DNA of 17,500 nucleotides from Pseudomonas hamedanensis (GTDB lineage: Bacteria; Pseudomonadota; Gammaproteobacteria; Pseudomonadales; Pseudomonadaceae): assembly GCF_014268595.2 (NCBI RefSeq), contig NZ_CP077091.1:1-17500 (forward strand). The letters are read 5' to 3'. The translations under genes were made by a program, and so were the position numbers. The notes beneath the pieces were generated by a model that saw only the letters and a list, made by a program, of their open reading frames with translations, did not search any database and was not told the DNA's origin. This document shows, in pieces, positions 7,175 through 13,179 of this stretch (its first letter is position 1; every line of letters starts with the position of its first letter).

Positions 7175-7713
7175 GGTTTGGCTCCTTGTGTGTTCAGCCA
7201 GGCCACGGTGGCGGGAGAGGCCTGGCTCAGGGGAATCGAGGCCTGGTGCATGCTGCCGTCCCAGCCTTCCATGGTGATCCACAGTTCGGCGTCGGGTTTG
7301 GTCTTTTCCGGAATCGGCAATTGCGTGCCCATGCGATAGGGCGTGCCGAAGAAAATCACCCCGGCGGCGCGCAGGCTGCGGGGTTTGCCGATGCGCAGGT
7401 AGGTCGCCTTCACCGGTTCGATACAGGCCTGGCAGAGCGCTGCGTTGAAGCCTTTCAGATACCCGGCCGGGCCGTCGGAGCGCGGCGCTTCATTGCGCAA
7501 CTCGGCGAGTCGCAGGCTCCAGGGGCCGACCTGAATTTCGCCGATTTCTCGTTCGCCCAGACCACTGTCACCACGAAACAGGGCGACATCGGCGAAATAC
7601 TTGGGCATGAAGCCCAGCGGAATCAGGAGCAACAGCACGTTGATGTGGAAGCGCCATTTACGCCAGAGCAGGTTCAGACGCGAGGGTGGCGGGGCGGTAA
7701 GGGACTTGCTCAC
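7171..7713 (-). CDS. fpvH: inner-membrane protein FpvH
   Basis: A 180-residue protein with one membrane segment near the N-terminus (about residues 24-38) and a larger domain expected in the periplasm. A CQAC motif (CxxC) lies about at residues 93-96. By position it is FpvH (PA2404). In P. aeruginosa FpvH, with the reductase FpvG and the chelator FpvC, is needed for efficient removal of iron from pyoverdine. It starts with GTG at 7713, overlapping the fpvG stop by four bases (GTGA), which also explains the unusual start codon. The CxxC could be a redox or metal-binding pair, but I know of no proof for that. Confidence 0.82.
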   Translation of the reverse strand: MSKSLTAPPPSRLNLLWRKWRFHINVLLLLIPLGFMPKYFADVALFRGDSGLGEREIGEIQVGPWSLRLAELRNEAPRSDGPAGYLKGFNAALCQACIEPVKATYLRIGKPRSLRAAGVIFFGTPYRMGTQLPIPEKTKPDAELWITMEGWDGSMHQASIPLSQASPATVAWLNTQGAKP

Positions 7714-8909
7714 AGGTTGGCCTCCGACGTTTCACGCTGCATGGCCGGTTGGGCCTGCAGGCGATTTTTCTTCGATTCGCGCTTGAAGGCATTGGCCGTG
7801 GCCAGGGCGGTGCGTTTGGTCCAGATCAACAAGCCGCTGAGCACCATCATGCTCAGCAACAAGCCGAAGAAGAACCAGATCAGCTTGATCCACAGCCCAC
7901 CAAAATCGCCGGTGTGCAAGGGACGCATGGACTCGGTGACGAACTCCAGCGACGTGCGGTCCGACAGCATTCGCGACGCGGCCAGATCACCGTTGTAGGG
8001 GTTGAGCGTGGCAGACTGGAACATCAGCGGATACCAGCCACGGCCGCCCACACTCATATGGCTATAGGCGTTGCCGGGCAGGCTGATGAAACTGACTTCC
8101 AGGCCCGGAATCGTTTGCCGGGCAATGTCAATGGCCCGATCCAGGCTGATGCGTTCAGGCGGGGAGCCATCGGCCGAGCGCGGTACCGCTTCACGGGACA
8201 TCGCGGGAATGACCGGCTCGCTGGAAATCGAAATATGGTTGTCCGCCAGCAGCGCCTGAATCAGGAACCAGGTTCCGGTGATCGAAATCACGGCGATGAA
8301 CCAGATCGACCAGATGCCACTGAGGCGATGAAAGTCGCCCCAGAAAATCCGTGCGCCATGGCGAATGCGCAAGGTCGGGGTGAAGAACCCTTTCCAGAAG
8401 CGTTTATAGACCACCAGTCCGGTAATCAACGAGGCCAGCAAAGGCAGCCCCAGAAAGGACACCAGATACCAGCCCCAACTGAAACCGCTGGTAAACGGCA
8501 CCAGCCACCAGCCATGCAGGGCGCGGGTAAACGCCTTGAAGTTGAAGTCGGGTGCGGTGCCCTGAATCGCGCCGGTGTAAGGGTTGACGTACACCGTCAG
8601 CGAGCGGCCGTCCGGGTAGCTGACTTCGACATCGAGGGCAAAGTGCGACTCGTCCGGGCGGGTGATGCTTTCGACCAGAGTCTGCGGTTCGGCTTTTTTG
8701 ATGGCCGCGAGGATCTGGTCATAACTGAGGCGCGGCGCATCGTCCGACGGTTGACTGGCACGCATCTGCGGGTTGGCCAGCCAGACGATTTCCTGACTGA
8801 CCACCGCCAGCGTACCGGTGACACAGACGATCAACACAAAGAACCAGATCGGCAACGCCAGCCAGCTATGCACCAGGAACCACAATTTCGAGCGGGATTT
8901 CTTTGACAT
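7710..8909 (-). CDS. fpvG: PepSY-domain inner-membrane iron reductase FpvG
   Basis: A 399-residue PepSY-associated membrane protein with four predicted membrane segments (about 14-36, 145-168, 196-220, 340-363) and two periplasmic PepSY regions between them (about 60-118 and 254-312). FpvG reduces ferric iron bound to pyoverdine so that it is released in the periplasm. Histidines H14, H132, H194 and H332 lie at or near membrane borders and may bind haem or metal; this is inferred from related proteins. It is the first gene of the operon, so the operon promoter should be upstream. That region (8910-9060) shows no TAAAT-N16/17-CGT match on this strand, and the ribosome site before the ATG is weak. 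Confidence 0.9.
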   Translation of the reverse strand: MSKKSRSKLWFLVHSWLALPIWFFVLIVCVTGTLAVVSQEIVWLANPQMRASQPSDDAPRLSYDQILAAIKKAEPQTLVESITRPDESHFALDVEVSYPDGRSLTVYVNPYTGAIQGTAPDFNFKAFTRALHGWWLVPFTSGFSWGWYLVSFLGLPLLASLITGLVVYKRFWKGFFTPTLRIRHGARIFWGDFHRLSGIWSIWFIAVISITGTWFLIQALLADNHISISSEPVIPAMSREAVPRSADGSPPERISLDRAIDIARQTIPGLEVSFISLPGNAYSHMSVGGRGWYPLMFQSATLNPYNGDLAASRMLSDRTSLEFVTESMRPLHTGDFGGLWIKLIWFFFGLLLSMMVLSGLLIWTKRTALATANAFKRESKKNRLQAQPAMQRETSEANL

Positions 8910-9098
8910 GATTACGCGTCTTGATTTCGTTGGAAGGGTGCCGGGCTACGGGCTTCGCAGCACGGGAATCCCCGGAAGGCCGATCGTGGCTTTTGCCTAC
9001 GCGAACGACCTGCATTCCTATAAGACGGATGAGCGAGGCAAATCCCGCTAAATCATATGAAAGTAAATGTTTCGCAGTTCGATACGCGTTCTCAGCTG

Positions 9099-9128
9099 TC
9101 CTTGTGAAGCGGGCTCGCTCCACAAGGA
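9099..9128. repeat. REP-like hairpin, different type from the GTAG units
   Basis: Arms 9099-9106 (TCCTTGTG) and 9121-9128 pair perfectly and enclose a second stem AGCG-GGCT-CGCT. The core AGCGGGCTCGCTCC resembles the GTGGGAGCGGGCTTGCTC type of REP common in P. fluorescens. It lies downstream of the VOC gene on the minus strand and upstream of fpvG, in a 257-base region with no gene. It could help end the VOC transcript, although no T-run follows. Confidence 0.6.
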
Positions 9129-9166
9129 GCAGGGTATGCACAGCCCTGATACCGGGACGGCGGGTT

Positions 9167-9625
9167 TCAGCCTTGGCTGAACATCTCCATCGCCCGCTGG
9201 CGGATCTGCTCTTCGCTCAGATCTTCTTTGTGCGTGGCGAGGAACCACAGATGCCCATACGGATCTTTCAGCGTTCCGCTGCGATCGCCGTAAAACTGAT
9301 CCTTGACCTCGGACACCGTTGTCGCACCGGCATCCAGCGCCTGCTGGAAGGATTTGTCGACATCGGTGACGTACAAATGCAAACCGACCGAGACGGCCTG
9401 GTCGGGATTGCTCAGCGGTCCCTGATCGCAGGGCGTGCCGAGCATGATGGCACTGTCGCCGATGCGCAGTTCGGCGTGGCCGATACCGCCGTCGGGCATG
9501 GCCAGACGCATCACCTCGGTGGCACCGAAGGCTTTCTTGTAGAAGTCGATGGCCTCGGCGGCCTTCTGGATGCCGAGGTACGGGGTAACGCTGTGATACC
9601 CCTCGGGAATGGGTTTTACGCTCAT
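9167..9625 (-). CDS. VOC family (glyoxalase/PhnB-like) protein
   Basis: A 152-residue protein with two beta-alpha-beta-beta-beta modules of the vicinal-oxygen-chelate fold. It starts with the VTPYLGIQKAAEAIDFYKKAFGA pattern split over residues 13-35, has GGIGHAELRIG at about 46-56 and DPYGHLWFLATH near 121-132, as in PhnB-like proteins. The substrate is not known; relatives include glyoxalases, dioxygenases and antibiotic-binding proteins. The ATG has GGGAG about 7 bases upstream. It lies 110 bases downstream of soxR on the same strand, with a perfect palindrome between, so it may have its own promoter. I see no SoxR box before it. Confidence 0.85.
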   Translation of the reverse strand: MSVKPIPEGYHSVTPYLGIQKAAEAIDFYKKAFGATEVMRLAMPDGGIGHAELRIGDSAIMLGTPCDQGPLSNPDQAVSVGLHLYVTDVDKSFQQALDAGATTVSEVKDQFYGDRSGTLKDPYGHLWFLATHKEDLSEEQIRQRAMEMFSQG

Positions 9626-9664
9626 GACGTTCTCCCTGATGTTGTTGTATAGGAGGTGGTTGCA

Positions 9665-9678
9665 CCGGATCGATCCGG
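9665..9678. promoter_or_regulatory. perfect 14-base palindrome upstream of the VOC gene
   Basis: CCGGATCGATCCGG is a perfect palindrome 39 bases before the VOC start, with the AT-rich TATAGT and TATACA hexamers on either side on the minus strand. It might be an operator. A hairpin would have only a 4-base loop and no T-run, so a terminator for soxR is less likely. No regulator is known to me for this sequence. Confidence 0.3.
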
Positions 9679-9735
9679 AAAGATCACTATAGAACTGTCC
9701 CGGCCATGGCGATTTTGCTCCGACGAGCAGCGCCC

Positions 9736-10188
9736 TTATTCAACCGGGAAATGCGGCCCGGGTCCTTGCTCGCCCAGCACGTCCCCCCGGTTGCGCAACG
9801 GACAGGCCTCCATCGACAGGCAGCCACAGCCGATGCAGCCATTGAGCCGATCGCGCAACAACGTCAGTTGATGGATCCGCTCATCGAGTTCCTGCCGCCA
9901 TTGTTCGGAGAGAATTTTCCAGTCTGCCGCTGTCGGCGCGCGATCCTGCGGGAGATTTTTCATCGCCTCGCCGATCGCGGCCAGCGGTATTCCCAGCCGT
10001 TGGGCCACTTTGATCAACGCCACGCGGCGCAGTACGGCACGCGGGTACCGCCGCTGATTGCCGGCGTTGCGCTGACTCTTGATCAGCCCCTTGGACTCAT
10101 AGAAATGCAGGGCCGTGACCGCCACGCCACTGCGCGCGGCGACCTCGCCAACGGTGAGCGGTTTGTGCACGTTGTCTTTGCTGATCAT
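9736..10188 (-). CDS. soxR: redox-sensitive transcriptional activator SoxR
   Basis: A 150-residue MerR-family regulator. The DNA-binding winged helix covers about residues 10-80 ([27 protein letters not shown]), followed by the dimerisation helix. The [2Fe-2S] cysteines are C118, C121, C123 and C129 in the exact CxxCxC-x5-C spacing of SoxR. Oxidation of the cluster by redox-cycling compounds turns the bound promoter on. In pseudomonads SoxR does not control a soxS gene but a small set of genes for monooxygenases and efflux pumps; the divergent monooxygenase gene at 10282 fits this. The ATG at 10188 has no strong ribosome site. The operator lies in the shared upstream region. Confidence 0.95.
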   Translation of the reverse strand: MISKDNVHKPLTVGEVAARSGVAVTALHFYESKGLIKSQRNAGNQRRYPRAVLRRVALIKVAQRLGIPLAAIGEAMKNLPQDRAPTAADWKILSEQWRQELDERIHQLTLLRDRLNGCIGCGCLSMEACPLRNRGDVLGEQGPGPHFPVE

Positions 10189-10202
10189 GCTGAAAATAGC
10201 CC

Positions 10203-10233
10203 TTGACCTTGACTTAACTAGAGGTTTTACCCT
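10203..10233 (+). promoter_or_regulatory. SoxR-type promoter with operator in a 19-base spacer
   Basis: A -35 hexamer TTGACC (10203-10208) and a -10 hexamer TACCCT (10228-10233) are 19 bases apart, the over-long spacing that needs a MerR-family activator. Between and over them lies CCTTGACTTAACTAGAGG (10207-10224), which agrees with the SoxR consensus CCTCAAGTTAACTTGAGG at 14 of 18 positions, including the central TTAA. It faces the monooxygenase gene and is 19 bases from the soxR start, so SoxR may also affect its own gene. Confidence 0.8.
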
Positions 10234-10281
10234 GCTGCTCTTCGGGTCGCAAGGCTCGTTTCAAGATGACTGGGGGCGTTC

Positions 10282-10635
10282 ATGAAAAACCACAGCTTTA
10301 CCCAACTGATCGAATTCGAAATCGAGCCTCGCCAGCAACCGGCGCTGGTGTCGGCGTTAGCGACGCAGACCGAGCATCTGGCGCAGCGCTACGCAGGTTT
10401 TCTCAGTGCCAGCGTGCAGGCCAGCGACGATGGCCGGCGCGTCTTGAGCCTGTTGCAATGGCAGACGCGCGAGGCGGGGGAGGCGGCGTTTCGCAGTTTC
10501 GAAAGCGGTGAAGAGAATTTCTGGCAGTTGATCCGCAGCCATCGAGCGAAAACCGTGACGTTCAATTCGTTTCAGGTGCTGAGCAGCATTGCCCGCAGTC
10601 ACGACGATGCGCTGCATTGCAATCTGGTGGGTTAG
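10282..10635 (+). CDS. antibiotic biosynthesis monooxygenase (ABM) domain protein, SoxR target
   Basis: A 117-residue protein of the small ferredoxin-like ABM fold (about residues 7-100), a family of cofactor-free oxygenases that act on quinones and polyketides, usually as dimers. The signs are the strand FTQLIEFEIEP, the middle ASDDGRRVLSLLQWQTREAGEAAF and W82 in ENFWQLI. The ATG has GGGGGCG just upstream. It is divergent from soxR and controlled by the promoter at 10203-10233, matching the PA2273 (soxR)-PA2274 arrangement of P. aeruginosa. A role in modifying redox-cycling compounds is likely from this setting, but the substrate is not known. Confidence 0.82.
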   Translation: MKNHSFTQLIEFEIEPRQQPALVSALATQTEHLAQRYAGFLSASVQASDDGRRVLSLLQWQTREAGEAAFRSFESGEENFWQLIRSHRAKTVTFNSFQVLSSIARSHDDALHCNLVG

Positions 10636-10765
10636 GCATGGCTGGCGCGGCATATCCGTCTGTAGCCTATTTCTGATAGCCACTATTGAGAGCGTTGATT
10701 TCTGCGCGAGCGTGCCCGGGCGTAGCCTTTGTCCATCGACCCACATTGCTCGCCAGGACGCTCCC

Positions 10766-11035
10766 ATGAATCGTTTACTGACTGTTTCGCTGATCTTCGC
10801 TGTTTCCGTGCTGGCGGGTTGCGCCAGCCATGTTTCCCCCGAGTTGCGCCCTTACACCGCCGAAGAATCCCGTGAGCTGGCGATGGAGGCGTTGAACCGT
10901 AGCGGCTTGTCCTTTGAGGAATATCACGCGAAGAAAGCGCAGTTGCTCGGCCAGCCGCAGAAAACCTTCGGTTTCGACAAACAAGGTGAAATGAGCGCTG
11001 AACGTGCGGTACAGCTGCACGGACGTCCAAGCTGA
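10766..11035 (+). CDS. small lipoprotein of unknown function
   Basis: An 89-residue protein with a lipoprotein signal: positive MNR, hydrophobic core, and the lipobox VLAGC with the modified cysteine at residue 19. The mature part (about 70 residues) is charged, mostly helical in look, and has no motif I recognise. The residue after the cysteine is Ala, which fits sorting to the outer membrane. I chose ATG at 10766 because it begins the signal peptide; a frame extending back to 10589 adds nothing lipoprotein-like. It has no clear partner: 130 bases from the ABM gene and 102 from the LysE gene. Confidence 0.75.
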   Translation: MNRLLTVSLIFAVSVLAGCASHVSPELRPYTAEESRELAMEALNRSGLSFEEYHAKKAQLLGQPQKTFGFDKQGEMSAERAVQLHGRPS

Positions 11036-11137
11036 CAGAAAACTGTACTGCCTGAACTTTTAGCCAACTGTGCGTGGGTTTGTCGGGCCGGCTGGGATAG
11101 GGTCAATCTCTGAATGACCTTGACGGAAAGCCGCACC

Positions 11138-11752
11138 ATGACCCTCTCGCTTGACCTGATGTTGGGCTTTGCCCTGTTTGCCCTTGTTACCTCGATCACA
11201 CCGGGACCGAACAACACCATGCTGCTGGCTTCGGGGGTGAATTTCGGTTTTAACCGCACCATCCCGCACATGCTGGGGATTAGCTGCGGCTTCTTTGTCC
11301 TGGTGGTGGCGGTAGGCTTCGGCCTGGGCGCGGTATTTCAGTCGTATCCGCTGCTTTATACGGTTCTGCGCTATGCCGGCGCGTCGTATCTGTTGTACCT
11401 GGCGTGGAAAATCGCCCACTCGGGACCTGTCGGTGACAACGCCCAAGGCGAAGCCAGGCCGATCAGCTACCTGGGCGCGGCCGCGTTTCAGTGGGTCAAT
11501 CCGAAGGCGTGGATCATGGCCATCGGTGCGATCAGCACATACACGCCGATGCAGGGTTATTTCACCAATGTCGTGGTGATCGCTGCCGTGTTCGCCGTCA
11601 TCAACCTGCCAAGCGTCGGCGTCTGGGCTGCCTGCGGTACATTGTTGCGCAATGTGTTGAAGGAGCCGCGCTGGTTACGCGTATTCAACTGGGGCATGGC
11701 GGCACTGCTGGTCATCTCGCTGTACCCGTTACTTCTCGAAAGCTTTAGCTGA
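11138..11752 (+). CDS. LysE/RhtB family amino-acid exporter
   Basis: A 204-residue inner-membrane protein with about six hydrophobic segments, the normal size for the LysE/RhtB superfamily. The hallmark SITPGPNNTMLLASG lies at about residues 19-33, followed by HMLGISCGFF and the central YLLYLAWKI and FQWVNPKAW motifs. Such proteins export amino acids or related small molecules; which one cannot be told. The ATG at 11138 has GGAAAG 8 bases upstream, which favours it over the in-frame ATG at 11114. Confidence 0.88.
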   Translation: MTLSLDLMLGFALFALVTSITPGPNNTMLLASGVNFGFNRTIPHMLGISCGFFVLVVAVGFGLGAVFQSYPLLYTVLRYAGASYLLYLAWKIAHSGPVGDNAQGEARPISYLGAAAFQWVNPKAWIMAIGAISTYTPMQGYFTNVVVIAAVFAVINLPSVGVWAACGTLLRNVLKEPRWLRVFNWGMAALLVISLYPLLLESFS

Positions 11753-11891
11753 CGCATTGCTTCAACCACCGGCCCGATGACTGTTAAGCTCGGCTTCAGG
11801 AGCGTTCCTACGCACTTTTAAATGAAGCCCTACTTCTTTAACGGCATCCGATCAGGTATTGATGACGCTCTCGAATCCAGGCACAGCTCAC

Positions 11892-11926
11892 GAGGCTGTG
11901 TTTGTCGTTTGCAGACAACGAGCCTC
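11892..11926 (+). other. hairpin in the leader of the cysteine desulfurase gene
   Basis: GAGGCT (11892-11897) pairs with AGCCTC (11921-11926), and inside it TTGTC (11902-11906) pairs with GACAA (11914-11918), leaving a 7-base loop. A competing stem, CACAGC (11882-11887) with GCTGTG (11895-11900), uses the same left arm. The structure ends about 31 bases before the start codon. It may be an RNA leader with two alternative folds or may be chance. No known riboswitch class is recognised. Confidence 0.35.
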
Positions 11927-11957
11927 CTGATCCCGGAACACGCTCTGCGAGTCTTTT

Positions 11958-13124
11958 ATGAACACACGTCCGTTGTATTTCGATTACGCCGCCACCACCC
12001 CGGTGGACGAGCGGGTCATCCAGGTGATGATCGAATGTCTGGGGTTGCACGGTAACTTCGGCAACCCTGCCTCCAGCTCCCACGCATTCGGCCAGCAGGC
12101 CCGGCAAACGGTCGAGCAGGCCCGTCGGCAAGTCGCCGAACTGGTCGGCGCGCAAGCCGAACAGATCGTCTGGACCTCCGGCGCCACCGAGTCCAATAAC
12201 CTCGCCCTGAAGGGCAGCGCCCAGGCGCGTGGTGTCAGCGGCGGCCACTTCATTACCAGTCAGATCGAACACAAAGCCATCCTCGATACTGCCCGGCAGT
12301 TGCAGGACAGCGGCATCGCCGTGACCTATCTGGTGCCGGACGCCGACGGCCTGATCACGCCGCAAGCGGTCAGCGAAGCCATGCGCGAAGACACCTTTCT
12401 GGTGTCGCTGATGCTGGTCAACAATGAGCTCGGCACGGTCAATGACGTTCAGGCCATCGGCGAAGTCGTGCGCAGTCGCGACGCGCTGTTTCATGTCGAT
12501 GCCGCGCAAGGCGCCGGCAAGGTCGCGATCGACCTGGCCCGATGGCCGGTCGATATGATGTCGTTCTCGGCGCACAAGCTCTACGGCCCCAAGGGCATCG
12601 GCGCTTTATACGTCGGCCCGCGCGCAAAGCCGCGTTTGCAGGCGCAGATCCACGGCGGCGGTCACGAGGGCGGCTTGCGCTCGGGGACCCTGGCGACCCA
12701 TCAGATTGCCGGGATGGGCGCGGCATTCGCTTTGGCGGCCGCGGCGTTTGATGAAGAGAAAAAAACCATCGTGGCTTTGCGCGAGCGTCTGCTCGAACAG
12801 TTGTCGAGCCTGCCGGGCGTACGCCTGAATGGCAGCGCTGCGCAGCGCATCCCGCATACCTTGAGCCTGACGTTCAGCGAAGGCGAGTTCAACAGCGCCG
12901 CGTTGAGCCATTCGATCGCATTTTCCGCGACATCGGCCTGTAATTCGGCGAGCAACACGCCTTCGCACGTATTGCTGGCGCTGGGGCACGATGCTCGACT
13001 TGCCAGCCGCACGATTCGCCTGAGCCTCGGCCGCTTCACCAGCGTCGAGGACGTCGACAAGGCTGCCGAACTGATCAAGACCGCCTGCGCCAGTGCTCCG
13101 GCATTCTGGACGACAGGAATTTGA
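11958..13124 (+). CDS. cysteine desulfurase, IscS/NifS-like (class V aminotransferase fold)
   Basis: A 388-residue PLP enzyme that removes sulfur from L-cysteine, giving alanine and an enzyme-bound persulfide. It opens with YFDYAATTPVDERV; H104 lies in the conserved SQIEHKAIL segment; HVDAAQGAGK precedes the PLP lysine K207 in SAHKLYGPKG. The catalytic cysteine is C328 in SATSACNSAS, placed as in E. coli IscS (C328), so this is a group I enzyme with the mobile loop. It is shorter than IscS (404) and has no isc partners (iscR, iscU, hscA) beside it, so it is probably a second, stand-alone desulfurase. The next gene is an aminopeptidase P 55 bases downstream. The start is the first ATG matching the family N-terminus; the ribosome site is poor. 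Confidence 0.88.
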   Translation: MNTRPLYFDYAATTPVDERVIQVMIECLGLHGNFGNPASSSHAFGQQARQTVEQARRQVAELVGAQAEQIVWTSGATESNNLALKGSAQARGVSGGHFITSQIEHKAILDTARQLQDSGIAVTYLVPDADGLITPQAVSEAMREDTFLVSLMLVNNELGTVNDVQAIGEVVRSRDALFHVDAAQGAGKVAIDLARWPVDMMSFSAHKLYGPKGIGALYVGPRAKPRLQAQIHGGGHEGGLRSGTLATHQIAGMGAAFALAAAAFDEEKKTIVALRERLLEQLSSLPGVRLNGSAAQRIPHTLSLTFSEGEFNSAALSHSIAFSATSACNSASNTPSHVLLALGHDARLASRTIRLSLGRFTSVEDVDKAAELIKTACASAPAFWTTGI

Positions 13125-13179
13125 ACCGCCGTCCTGACGGCGACGAACAATAACGATGAAGTGATTAGCAGGAGACATG

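Noticed and set aside
9064..9089. TAAAT followed by CGCGT upstream of the VOC region
   Set aside because: CGT is 18 bases away, outside the 16-17 range, and no plus-strand gene follows it.
8921..9652. 243-codon plus-strand frame over the VOC gene and its downstream region
   Set aside because: It is antisense to a clear VOC protein, has no recognisable domain and matches the usual long antisense frames of GC-rich DNA.
11822..12055. Small plus-strand frame overlapping the desulfurase start
   Set aside because: It overlaps the desulfurase by about 100 bases in another frame, has no ribosome site of note and no recognisable content.
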